This document shows, one piece after another, positions 10,051 to 21,157 of a DNA stretch of 64,000 bases. The notes under the pieces are model-generated. The model did not search any database. It was not told the origin of the DNA and saw only the letters and a program-made list of their open reading frames with translations. The first letter of the stretch is position 1, and every line of letters begins with the position of its first letter. Made by a program: the position numbers and the translations under genes. The DNA comes from Hydractinia symbiolongicarpus (Eukaryota > Cnidaria > Hydrozoa > Anthoathecata > Hydractiniidae): NCBI RefSeq assembly GCF_029227915.1, contig NC_079877.1, positions 33,941,851 to 34,005,850 of the forward strand, given 5' to 3'.

Positions 10051-11014
10051 TCAAGGAAAAGTTTCGGGTCCTGTCACAATTACATATCGTTAGTTAAATT
10101 AAAAAAATGCCTTGAACACGCTTTCATTCGAAACATTAAAGCATGAAAAGCTTTTAAACACAATCTAGCAAATATATTTTGTAAAAAAAAACCTACATGA
10201 AATGCCATCAACATACCTGGAACGCATGGCAATGTCTGATTAATCTTTTTTATCGCGCCATGGGTGAAGGTAGTGGTTATATATAAATATTGATTTATTG
10301 GCAAGGTGATGTTGGTGCTAAAATCAATGATCGTTGTCATGTTTGCGTTCGTTGGACTGCAGTTTGCCTTTGTGCTGAACGTATAACAAAACAACCTTGA
10401 TTTCTCTGTGTAACTTGTGTTTGTGAAAATTTTCATGTTTGGATACAACGAAGCGATGAGGGTGTGCTCTGTTGGTTCGTATATCTTCACATCCGCAATA
10501 TATCGTCTTTCTGGAGTAACGTCAATGGTGGCTAGGGATCTGCATTCAAATGTTTTGGCAGTAACACCTATATAAAAACTCGAAATGTGGTTACATGCAT
10601 TTTTTGCTATTGGAGAATTGTTTCAATCATTTCTCTTTCGGTTTTGATTATCAATCGAATATCAAACCTTTGAAAAATAGTTGAAAATGTTGGAAAGACC
10701 AAGTTAGAGAGATTTCCCGTGTGAGAAGTTTGATAAGAAAAACTCCACCAATCAAACAAATATCAAATTACACATGATAAAAATATAAAAAAGGCTTTTT
10801 GCCTCCTTTTTTTTCAAAAACTTAGAAATTTTGAACCTACTCACAGAGATCTCATCAAAACCGCAAGAATTCTCGTAAAAAGGATAAACAAAAATAAAAT
10901 ACAAAGAGGCAAGATATACAAGAAAGAGATATAAGAGATACAAGAAAGTAAGGCATTAAAAAAACCTGAATTTAGAAGTGCTGTCCAACACAAATACCAA
11001 AGCTTGGACTCCAT
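10051..11014 (-). CDS. Small secreted glycoprotein, three-exon gene model
   Basis: Exon 1 (11014-10966) encodes MESKLWYLCWTALLNS, a signal peptide, and ends at TTCAG|GTTTT. Exon 2 (10567-10217) follows a TTTTTATATAG acceptor and ends at CCAG|GTATGT. Both introns are phase 1, so exon 2 is a symmetric 1-1 module typical of extracellular domains. Exon 2 has four cysteines (FEC, LFC, ANC, LPC) and several Asn-X-Ser/Thr sites (NTS, NMT, NIT, NQT). The best-looking next acceptor (TTGTGACAG, 10072-10071) adds six codons and a TGA, for 139 aa in total; exon 3 is the weakest part and another terminal exon is possible. No family recognised. The exact phase agreement between exons 1 and 2 is the main support. 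Confidence 0.5.
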
Positions 11015-13831
11015 TCCTGACTTGTTCGTCTTGTAGTAAACAAGAAAGTACAAAATTACTTTAATCTGTATCCTTACATTGACTTAGTGCTAATTAATGG
11101 TACACCATCATTGAATTATTTATATAATGTATCAAATACTGTGAAAGGAAAACTTTAAATTTTAATTAACAATCTTGCTGAGAAATTCAATTGCATATTC
11201 TGTCTGTTCTACCTCCCTTTCAAATCAGGATAAAAACAAAACCCATTGAACACTTGAACAACTTAAGGACTTGTTTTCTACAAATATAAAAATCCAATAG
11301 TAACCGAGAGCGTTTTGTAACCGAAAAGAATTCCTAAGAACGAGGTTGGCGCATGCGCATTGATTAGTAAACTGTATCACCTACACGGATATGACGTAAT
11401 TAAATACTGAAAAAGCCAATAGAAAGACGGATTTAAATATGAAATTTATCATGCCTGAGGAATTCCGGGGCCGACACGCAAAAATTTGAAAGAATAGAAT
11501 GCAACTTACTCGGTACGACCTAATTCATGATAAGAAGTTTTATGCATATATTGAGCACCGAGTCATTAAAATAGAGTGCATATATAGCATTGAACACATT
11601 AAGACTGAGGAGATGAGACACTAAGCATTGACAAATTCACATTGCAATTTTAAAATATCCCTTTACACGACAATGTTAATCTCACAAATAGTATTTAATT
11701 CTTAGATCGTAATGATTGTGATACAAATACTTCCAGTGGAAGTTCTGTAAGCACGCTCTTTCAATTAAGCAACATTTCCAGTTGAGGAAGTTCTGTAATA
11801 CACGCATCGTGTATTAGGTTGAATAGTTGGTAAACTGTGTAAAGTTTAACAGTAATTCCAAGTTACCAAAAATGTTTTTTGTCCCAATATGGACCGCGAA
11901 TTCTGATCGGTTGCGTGATATTGCCATGTGATATTGCTAAAGAGACAAAGTAAAAAGAACCGTAATAAAATCATATTAAAATTATATTAATACGGAGAGT
12001 GTGTCTGTGTGTTTGTAACAGGCAAAGTGGATGTGTTCATGTTCCCTTGTATAGCCGAAAAACTTATGTCTTTTTTGTAATTTTTCTGACGTTACAGCGC
12101 GACGTCAATATCACTACCTTAACGTCAACACCTTACTTTAAATTAATGAAGCAATTCCAACGCGTGGGTAATTAGATAACTCCAATTTGGGTAAGATGCC
12201 CAAACCTGGGTCTTCGAATCCATTTCGGAATGGACGGGTTGATGACGTCTTTAACAAACCTTTAAACCACAATATCTCTGCAACCGTTTGTCAAAGATAC
12301 ATGATCCTATACATTTTCTTGATCAACGTTTCAAGAGTTAAACGATAAAGGCGACAGGTATAAAAATTTCTAAAATGAATTTTTTTTGTATTTGCGGGTC
12401 TTTGCTGACTTCAGCAAAATTATTAATCTGCGATATCTCCTTAGGCGTTCGTCGAGGACATATGATCCTGTACATTATTTTGATCATTGTTTCAACCTCT
12501 ACACATTACAGACAAAAAATAAATTAAATTTCGCCAATTTTCTTGGGGGATCTGCACTGCTGACGTCAGCAGAAAATCTGAAATAACATATTTTCCATTG
12601 TTTTTTTGCCCAAGTGGATTTTTCCTTATGGGCTAGTAAAATATTCTTTTTATTTGCTTATTTGCGGGACGCATTCTCAAGATCTCATTGTCCCTAATCT
12701 AAATGGACATTTTTTACTATTGTTACCGCAGTAAAACTGCGTGTTGTTAAAGATATTATGCCCTCGCAACAAAATTGCTAACCTCAGGAAATTTTTTTCA
12801 TGCTAGGTAATGCGTGTTAGGAAAGTTACTTATGCCACGAACTTCACAATTATTCTTTTAAACAAGCTTAATGGAATATTACCTTAATTAGTCTTATCAA
12901 AAGGTCTTTATTTAATTTTATTGCTGTGTCTGTTCTCCAACAACTCTCATTTTCGTCATCAATTACAAACGTTGTTATGTAAGGGTAAAGGGTTGCGGAA
13001 TCTTCTTTTAATTTTCAACTTTTTTGTCCCACTTTTTGGGTGTAAACAGAAAATAAACAATCCTATTTATTCGTTGGTGTAGATTTTTGTATGTTTCAGT
13101 TTTTTGTGAATTAGTCGTGTACTTTTTCAAAACGTTTCTCATGAACACGTGCGACTAAAAATGGCAGACAAAGCAACATAAGGTAAATTTGAGGTTGCTA
13201 AAAATAATTGTTATATTGACCTATTATACTAACGTCTCCACCACGCGCAAACTAAATCTAAAACACATCATCAATTATTCCTGTGTTTGTTCTTTTTCGT
13301 GTTACTAAAATTGCGTGGCATGAAGAACTCACTGGGAGTTGACAATCTTCCATGCTTACGTTAGCATCTTTCACAGCACGTCTTCATATTTTCAAAACTC
13401 AATATCACCTAAAAATACATCGCTTTATATCTATATTATAATACCCGCATACGTCTGTCCGTCTATCCGTCCGTCTGTCACGCAAAATGGTAGCTTAGCT
13501 GCACAGGTAGCGAGACGCACGCAATGCGCTATAAAAAGGACGGGCGAATCCTTGGATATTTCCACGGGTTAACGACTATATTATAGAATACATAAGATTC
13601 TGTCAAAGCCGCGGAGATGAATTTAGGCCATGTTCTTTTGAAATTGGATGAATTTATTAGGTCGATCAATTTGGAGAAAGTCTCTGACGCATACGAAGCG
13701 GAATTTCTAAAAATAATCTACCCACTTGCTGATTGCAGGAAACGAGCCACAGAAACAAATGATTTTATTTATTTATTTTGCAAATATTTATACAGGATTG
13801 TCAATTCAGATTATATACAAGTATCTACATG
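11015..13831. other. Noncoding stretch upstream of copy 2
   Basis: No gene supported. There is an internal duplication in 12290-12520: ATGATCCTATACATTTTCTT and ATGATCCTGTACATTATTTT recur about 160 bp apart, each followed by TGATCAnnGTTTCAA. A half MITE end lies near 11332-11347 and a short dispersed element at 13427-13591. The 71-codon open frame at 13617-13832 ends at the transposon boundary and has no recognisable domain. Confidence 0.5.
13427..13591. mobile_element. Short dispersed element flanked by imperfect direct repeats
   Basis: CTATATTATAATAC at the left and CTATATTATAGAATAC at the right frame a ~130-bp GC-richer body that starts CCCGCATACGTC, with CCGT/CTGT repeats, and ends ACGGGTTAACGA. 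The composition contrasts with the AT-rich flanks. This resembles a short non-autonomous insertion with a target duplication; the class is not determined. Confidence 0.35.
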
Positions 13832-13977
13832 AGTAGTAGAAGGAGCCGTTCAATACAACTCTCATAAAAAATATCATACAGAATTTTGTTTGTGACGTCA
13901 CAGCTGTTCATCACACCTCATCACGACAAAATCCGCTGATCATCAGCAAAAATCCGCTGATCATCAACGCGTGCGCA
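13832..13977. repeat. Left TIR of copy 2
   Basis: Matches the reverse complement of 18061-18229 nearly base for base, apart from ~25 bp missing here (GTTTTTTAAAATCACGGTCA in the right TIR). It carries TGACGTCA at 13893-13900 and repeated GCTGATCATCA units; a third unit lies just inside (about 13990-14007). Confidence 0.9.
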
Positions 13978-14106
13978 TTAACACAAAAAATCAGCTGATC
14001 ATCAACGCAGCAAGGCTCAGCATATTGACCATCGCTCATCATCAACGTAGGAGAAGGTGATCCTATTGACCACCCCACAAAGTTAAATCATGTACGCAAA
14101 GAGAAG

Positions 14107-14546
14107 ATGAGTTGGTTCAAGCATAGTTCAAGTACATATCAGGCCTATTCAAAACGCAAGCTCTGTGGAACAGGGCTGTTGAAAATAAGCCCTACAAGCT
14201 TATATATGTGCCATATTGGTTCAAATACGCAACATAGAAGATCAAAACACAGGACATGTGCAACAAGGCTGTGGGAGAGAAGGCCTATATGTTAGAGTAT
14301 GTGCCGGATCTTTTCAAAAAGCAAAACATATGCAACAAGGCTGTTGAGGAGGATCGCTTGATGCTCGAATTTGTACCATACCGCTTCAAGACACAGGACA
14401 TGTGCAACAAAGCTGTTGAATGGCATGGCTGTCATGACTACGATTTTTGCACCTGCGGACGAAGTCTCATACCGCGTTCGTACCGCAATATTTTGCGATA
14501 CCTCTTGACAAGTCGCCCTTTTCCTGAGAAACAGGACAGGGTGTGA
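14107..14546 (+). pseudogene. 24-residue repeat protein (KTQxMCNKAVEE type), broken
   Basis: The frame contains consecutive units of the form MCNKAVEEDxxMLEFVPYRFKTQD, each about 24 residues, at 14256-14330 and 14331-14402, then a third that degenerates into GCHDYDFCTCG. An earlier unit (FKTQALWNRAVENKPYKL) is read in another frame upstream, with an in-frame TAG near 14235. These Cys/Ala/Val-Pro repeats resemble DUF4116-like repeat families in invertebrate and giant-virus genomes; the family match is from memory and needs a profile search. It is transcribed towards the polymerase from just inside the left TIR. Function unknown; helical repeats suggest protein binding. Confidence 0.55.
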
Positions 14547-14694
14547 GGTTAAAAAAGGGTATCTTAATGGGTGTTTTTAAAAGCTCAATGTACCGAGGTA
14601 CAATGTCTTTACAAAACAGAGTGTATAAACTTAGGTAATTTTCGTCTTGCCGAGAGCCTTGAAATTCCTTATCAATTTTGGCAATGTCTATCAT
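14467..14694 (-). pseudogene. ENYL-type conserved ORF of the element (copy 2)
   Basis: A 75-codon frame starting MIDIAKIDKEF. Residues about 18-40 (DENYLSLYTLFCKDIVPRYIEL) align with the segment at 12-140 of copy 1 (NENYLILYDLLTYNIIP then YIEL). Conservation between two diverged copies supports a real coding segment. Its C-terminal part (PCPVSQEKGDL onward) has no counterpart visible in the window. It lies directly downstream of the polymerase remnant, which in copy 1 is separated from it by about 2 kb of accessory genes. No function recognised. Confidence 0.4.
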
Positions 14695-14724
14695 TTATTG
14701 CTTTACAAGCCCATTTCGGAGGTA

Positions 14725-17700
14725 TTAGGGAACGCTTGTACCAGCCCTGCTTGATCGCGTAGTCATCGAATAAAATCGTTCCCGAATACCTACGTTTTTC
14801 GCCATGTCTGTACCACTCTTTAACGTCCTCATGTACCTAGACCAAGTCACGGCATTTTGCTTTTTTGACATCCCTTTGAACGAAAATGTCGTACCCTTTT
14901 TTCCGTCAACGAAGTAGCACTTGGCAGTCAGGGCAGCCATCCGAAATTCTATAAATTCTAACTTGAATAGCCCTCCTGTTCGACTCGGGTAGTTATCATT
15001 GACGAGCCAGTTTTCACGTCCTTGTCGTACTCGTCAAGCAATTCGGGCAAACGACATCCCGCACTTCTTCCTCAGAGATGTTAAAATAGGCACTGTTAGT
15101 GTCCATGTAGATGTACTTCGTAGATGAACCACGTACTTGTACAGAAAATCATAGTAAAATTCGAGCATGCGCAACTAAGGGAGTTGATCTACTGCGATAC
15201 CACACTTGTAGGCTCTATCGATACTACACTTGTGTTTTCCCCTTCTCAGCTCATACACATTTCCAATATTTTCAAGGTCCTCGAGGTATGGACTTCGGAG
15301 GGGTGCATCAACCTCCTTTTCATCCCTCGTAAACGTAGCATCTGCATGTCTCGCTAAGTCTTCAATCATCTTGCCGTAAAAGCTGTTGCCTTTTAACTTG
15401 GTCGTATCCCCTGTAATACGTTTATTAGGATCTTTATCGGCCTGTCGTCGTGCCCTGGCAATCTCCTCAGGAAACCATGCAAATTTCTTACCCAGAATGT
15501 ACTTGAGGAACTGGTGAAAAGCAGTCACTTTCAGCCCATTGTCAAGCTACCATTTCAACAAAGGTGCAAGATCTTTTCTGATTTTAGCAAACCTAGAAGC
15601 TTACGCGCACCCGTAACACGCTTGCGCCCCGTATTTTTCAAGTACTCGTGCATATGCTAGAGAATTTGACCACAAACAGGGGAATTTGTCACGGAGATTT
15701 TTAGGTACCTCGATATCGAACTGTGCAAAGCTGAAGAGCGATCCATCTAGCACACCTCGCGTTAGTATCTCGACATTGATTTCTGATGATGGTGTAGTCA
15801 CCTTGATCAGCTTTTCCTTCCCACAGGGAAAGTCTTGCATCAGGTTACTCGGGTAGAATATATTTACATCGTACCCTAGAATGGTCTTGCACTTGTGGGG
15901 TCCTTTATACACTTGAAATCTGATACCCTACACGTCTATTTCATGGTATCCACAGAATACGCAAAAGGTCGTAGGCCTCATTCCTCGTACATTTTTCATA
16001 TGCTTTACGTACCTCTTTGCAGGCCTTACAAGTCTTGCTATAGTAAGAGTCTTCGCACTTGTGCCTACAAGGTTCACCTGGAGCATATAGCTCCAACTTG
16101 GGGTTCAGCCGTAGGGTTTGTTCAACTCGTAGCGCATCGATACATCTGGAATACTTACCGCATTCTTCAAAATGTCTATCTCGTCATTGTAATACTCCAA
16201 CCTCGTTTTTTCCACAGCTTCAATGAACGGTGCCACATCAGATAGATTGTACTCGCGCAGCCAGTCCATCATGGTTACGCAGCCTTGTCTGCAAAACTCA
16301 GCGCAGAAGGTCTTGTACTCTTCGCAAGAGGGCATGTTTTTCCCACTTAGACGACTATAAAAATCCTCGTGCGCCACAGCGCATGTCAAAGTCGTCAGGC
16401 TTCGAGTACATTCTCTCGACCTCTTTCACAATGAAGGCACGCCTCTTTTCCAGCTCCTCCACAAACTGTTTAACAAAGACCTTGGGATTTTCGTGCTCAA
16501 TGAATGTTGGTTATTCAAATTATCAGCAATACCAACACTGACGGGAACATGTATTGCATGTTAGATCAGAGGTTTGGTGGTAATATAAGGGTGATAGGAG
16601 AGCTTCAAAGTCAAATACAATATGATGGGGATAGGGTTTGAATTCCTTCTAAAAGTACCTCTTGATTTTGGTTGGTTTCTCAAATTCCTAGGCTGTGATG
16701 AGGTTGCACCCCTTTTCCAATATCATCCTTTCCTTAGACAGGATTGCACTATAACGAGTCTTGTCCGCTTTGGTTCTCTCGGACAGACAGGGACATCCGT
16801 GCCACTCACAACCGTTGTACTCGTAAACGGTCTTTGAAATAGGCTCATAGCCGTCCACTTCCCATTCTTTTTTACCATCACGGATAACACGTTCACAACC
16901 ATGCCCACAGAGTGCATGATGGATATGTCTTCCGGTTTTGTTTGACATGTATTCGTTCCATTTTGAGACATCGTAGCTAAAACCCTCATCATAAAAGACA
17001 TTCTTCCCTCTGCCTGGTATACGTTTGACCTCCCCCCCCCCCTTTGCAGATAATCGTCGTCTGGAGCCCCCTCATTCGTTCCTCTTATGCCGCGTGATAT
17101 TCCAGGCCTTGTTAAAAACTCGGCTACAAACCTTGCATTCCCAGTGTTTGGTTACCCTATCTAAATCCTTGATGTAAAAACAGTGGCCATCCAACATACC
17201 CATATTGATAATGTCTAAACCCTTTTTGTACTGCTTTTACCCATAGACGAGTCGCCATAATGCTTGTTCCTCGTTTTACGTTGACCCTATCTCTTACCGC
17301 TAAGTACCTCCGGAAACATAAGTTGTCCGTTCGTTCTTCTTTTCCATCCAAGGCGTAAATGTACCTATTTTTCCGCAACCAACCCGGGAGAGGGCCGCAT
17401 CCCAAAGGGTTTAGGCGTACTTATCACCTTGATCTGTACGTGATCAAAGACAAATTTCCCTCATATGCTCCTAGGGTCTCAGTGGTCCTGGCCAATGGTA
17501 AATAACCCTTACTCCAGAACTCGCCATTGTCTAAATAAAGACGTTTCATCTCGCATTCTTCAAGGAAGGCTTCGATTTCCACCATGCCTGATAGCGACAT
17601 GGAGCTCTTGGTTTTGTGGTTATCAAGCACGCCACCTCCACCCTTGTAAATATCACAGCTGAAGCTGTACACAACCCTAACGCGCATTTCTATGCGGGGT

Positions 17701-18028
17701 TCAAGTTATTCCATAATTGTGTTTGTTAGGGGGCTATTTAAATGGTTTTTGAACCGCCATTTTTGACTATACTTCCATCTTCCAGCATTTGTACATCGTC
17801 TTCAACACCCTGATGTTCAATGTCCTCCGTATAATCTTCCCTTGTCTTCTCTTCGATTTCGTCGTGAAGCGTTGTCCCTCTCTAAATTTTTTCCTTTGCT
17901 TTGTTCTGGTAGAAGGCAACAGTATCCCGCGCACTCTGTAGTCGATCAACAAGAGCGTTGCGAGTTGCTGCCACTGGTGCAGACACGGTGCTATATAGTT
18001 TGTTGATGGCATTCTTAAACCAACCCAT
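14725..18028 (-). pseudogene. Family-B DNA polymerase with fused N-terminal domains (copy 2), disabled
   Basis: The ATG at 18028-18026 opens MGWFKNAINKLYSTVSAP, an amphipathic start. Order of blocks: GGGVLDNHKTKSS and CEMKRLYLDN (17424-17687); MGCGPLPGWLRKNRY and TDNLCFRRYL (17300-17405); an endonuclease-like block with GRHIHHALCGHG, VDGYEP and YEYNGCEWHGCPC (16688-16948); a linker with WLREYNLSDVAPFIEAVEK (16105-16389); motif A YDVNIFYPSNL near 15870; KARR-type palm region; motif B KLKGNSFYGK (15399-15370); motif C as YMDTNS (15109-15092), where the second Asp is Asn; and a C-terminal KQNAVTWSRYM block. Frame changes, in-frame stops and a 12-C run at 17031-17042 break it. The exonuclease region is shortened relative to copy 1. 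Confidence 0.8.
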
Positions 18029-18060
18029 CTCCTTTCTTATACACAGATTTCAAGCCTTTC

Positions 18061-18229
18061 TGCGCATGCGTTGATGATCAGCGGATTTTTGCTGATGATC
18101 AGCAGATTTTGTCGTGATGAGATGTGATGAACAGCTGTGACGTCACAAACAAAATTCTGTATGATATTTTTTATGAGAGTTTGACCGTGATTTTAAAAAA
18201 CACTGTATTAAACGGCTCCCTACTACTAC
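18061..18229. repeat. Right TIR of copy 2
   Basis: Inverted match to 13832-13977. Contains TGCGCATGCGTTGATGATCA, a second TGATGATCAGC, TGACGTCA at 18138-18145 and ends GGCTCCCTACTACTAC. Followed by TACATG at 18230-18235. Confidence 0.9.
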
Positions 18230-20330
18230 TACATGTACAATTCTGTTGTCGATATAGACCCTGTAGGGAGGAATGCCTTTGGCGACTGAAAACAGAAGGA
18301 AAAATATTCTTAGAAGTTTATGAAAATCGCGGAAGTATGTGAAAAATGTTATATTAAATTGATTACAGGTAAAAAGAGCACCAGTAACATTCTTATTTTT
18401 CCTTACCTTAGAACATTCTGAAAAATTAGAGCATGTTGGATATTGGGGAAGTAAACATCAACAAATATCAGGAAAAGTCGTCGCTGATTGGGTGGAACAT
18501 ACAGCTGGTCCTATGGATCCTATATTGGGTTTGTAATGAATCCAACCGCAGGTAAAATTCTTAACAAAACATTTGAATAATTAACGAAAAATTTAACGTT
18601 CTTTGTGAATTCCATACTGATTGACACTTTCTTTCTTGACGGCTCTACAATAACATTCAGTGGGTGTTGCCCCGCCCATTCTACGACTGCTTCTTTTAAA
18701 CCAATGTAGCCAACTCCACTCTTTCTTAGTAACATGAATTTTACTAAGGCTATACCAAGCATCGAACCTTAAGTTAGCGTCTATTCCGGATAATAGAACG
18801 ACAAATAGAATCTCTAGATGCACTGTTTAAAAATAAAAGCTATACAACGTCTTTAAACTCCAGGATTCGTTGAAACAGACAGTATATCATGTATATATAA
18901 TTACTTATTTGACAATGACAGTTTCGCATACCATGTTGCAGCTAATGATGCATTCGGTTATCTTCGCATCTTTCACGACATTGGGCCTGGTTATGGCTAA
19001 CTTAACAAAAAGAGGTCAAAAAAAGTAATATTTTCGCCATTTAACTCTTTGGACATTGCTTTTGGTCGACAGCCATTAAAGATTATGAAAAGAAGAGTTC
19101 GACTAACACTAAAGAAAAATTAAAATTTAAATGCGCTCTTTAGGCAATGTGCGGAGAGGAACTAAGTTCGTTTTAAAGTCGGTCTATCCTTGCAAGCAGT
19201 TGATGAACATTTTATTGACTATTTTTACAGCATATATTTTGTATACTATACTTTACCTTACTGATATTTAATATTTATTTCGACATTCAGTACTTTGTAC
19301 TTTTCACTTTGAATGTATTTACAAAAATACAAAACAAAAATTGATGATTTTGTCCTCTTCTTACTGCTTTGTTGGTAATTTACAACATGCTCCTATTTTT
19401 AAATTCCTAACCCTTGCCTCAGACCACGTAACTATTGTTTTATTGAGATCCTCGCTGCTGACTTCAGCATGCTGACAACAGCATGCTGAGCCCTTCATCG
19501 TTGTATATAATAGCACATTCTCTTTAATTTTTTAATGTGACGAGGACTGTCATCTCTTATAGAGACAGAAAAGCATATTTGCGAATTTTTCATTTTAATT
19601 ATTAAAGTTTTTAAACTTTGCCAAATAGAATTCCTGTTTGACCTATTGTTTCTTTTTGCTTTTTTTTTAAACAAAATATTAATGAAAAGAAGAGAACAAA
19701 ACCTACTTTTTATTTCAACGTGAAGAAAAACTTTTATCTCCTATGAAGAACCACGGTCCAATTTTTCCAACATTTTAAGAAAAACTAAAAGGATTGAAGT
19801 ACGTCTCCTAACCATTTGGATATTCTCAGTTTGGCACGCTACGGTTGTTGCAAGCCATAAACATTTGAAAGTTCACTTTTTTTTTTGCAGTGGAACTTCA
19901 AACAAACATTCAAAAACATTCATTCCATTGCACTTACGTGATAAGCGGTTAATGTGAAAGATAGTGGATTGGGTACGAAGTTTACTTAACCACGTGACAT
20001 GTAAACAATTTTTAGTTGTAAAATAACTCAAACAAATACAGTCCTCTTGATTCTGAGCTAGACAGGCTAGTGTCCATTCCTTAAATATACTGAAAGCTCT
20101 ATCCTAATTGATATCGACACAATTACGAATTTTTTCGCCACATGTAGTTACACATGGTGTTTCTGTATTAGATTCACGCATTTTTAATTTCAGACCTTCC
20201 TGGCGGAAATCATTTTACTGTGTGTGCGTACTAGAGAATTTAGACGCTGTTTTCGATTTGAAGCCTGATGATTGCCATCTGATGCTTTTTCCCATACTTA
20301 ACTACATACGTAGAACACGTTATATTTAAG
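18230..20330. other. Noncoding stretch with one weak exon candidate
   Basis: A minus-strand frame at 18823-18593 begins MHLEILFVVLLSGIDA, a plausible signal peptide, and contains GGATPTECYCRAV, but no matching splice partner could be established, so it is only a candidate first exon. Near 19455-19485 there is a short inverted repeat (TCAGCATGCTGA type). Nothing else was supported. Confidence 0.3.
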
Positions 20331-20334
20331 GCGA

Positions 20335-20695
20335 TATGCAAGCCTTATTACGTCAATAACTTTTCTTAGGGTTGTTAAAATTGAATCAAACTTTGCACAC
20401 TTATAGTACGTCATAAAAGGAACAAAATGGCAGCAATAAATTTTTGCTTGCATCAGCACATTTTTTGTGACGTCATCAGAAGCTTGAATTTTGTTAAAAA
20501 TGTCACTATCTACTTAAAATTTAATTACTTTTGTTCCACAGCGAATTTTTGCATTCTGTTCGAAGTTTCTGAAAGCTAAATAAAAGTTATTTAACATATT
20601 TTTCGATTTTCACGTGTATCGCATAAAAAAATGCCAAAAATTTGCCCGAAAATCCGGTTTTTTGAAACCGGAACCCGCCCCCGAACCGAATAGGG
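20335..20695. mobile_element. piggyBac-like MITE remnant (3' part)
   Basis: From GTTGTTAAAATTGAATCAAA onward it is closely similar to 24945-25240 of the intact MITE, including AAAATGGCRGCAATAAATTT and TGACGTCATCAGAAGCTTGA. It ends CCGAATAGGG|TTAA (TTAA at 20696-20699), the same terminus as the intact copy. The left TIR is not recognisable. Confidence 0.7.
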
Positions 20696-20699
20696 TTAA

Positions 20700-21157
20700 G
20701 CGCTTACACAGTTAATAAGTCGTTTGATGAGGAATTTTAAGGTGAGTAATTATTCGTGGACTTTCAGCCAGTCAGAAATATTAATCTATATTCCAAAATA
20801 TACAATCATTGAGGTTCAAGTAAAAAATTTGATCTTTTATAAAAAATGTGTATGTCGAAAATATACCTAAATCTATGTGTCAACAACAGCTCGGATGTAA
20901 ACAAAAGACAAGAAAAAGAAGAAGGTTGATATGAAAATATAGAAAGAAACTTTTGGGAAAATCAAATGAAAATAAGACAGATATTATGCACACCTTTTTA
21001 TGTCGCATGCACGAGGTGTGTGCTTTTTACACTATGAGGTGTTGGTGAAAGGGGATGAGTATAATAAGTATAATAATAACATGCGCAATAATCCGCTACG
21101 TTCTAACAAAGCCGAATTGAGAATATGATTTCTTAAGAAGTTGAGTTATCGCCCGTA
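20700..21157. other. Noncoding spacer
   Basis: AT-rich sequence between the MITE remnant and the downstream side of the 232-aa ORF. No motif supported. Confidence 0.5.

Larger units (their letters stand above)
13832..18229 (-). mobile_element. Polinton/Maverick-type PolB element, copy 2, internally deleted
   Basis: Bounded by inverted repeats 13832-13977 and 18061-18229. The left tip reads AGTAGTAG-AAGGAGCCG and the right tip reverse-complements to TAGTAGTAGGGAGCCG. TACATG stands outside the left tip (13826-13831) and again outside the right tip (18230-18235), a candidate 6-bp target duplication with a one-base ambiguity from the AGT repeat. At 4.4 kb it is shorter than copy 1: the block between polymerase C-terminus and ENYL-type ORF (HNH nuclease and membrane proteins in copy 1) is absent. 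It contains a plus-strand repeat-protein gene near the left TIR and a minus-strand polymerase. Confidence 0.8.

Noticed and set aside
18593-18823. Secreted protein gene starting MHLEILFVVLLSG
   Set aside because: Signal-peptide-like start, but no matching exon or convincing splice donor could be fixed. Left as a weak candidate only.
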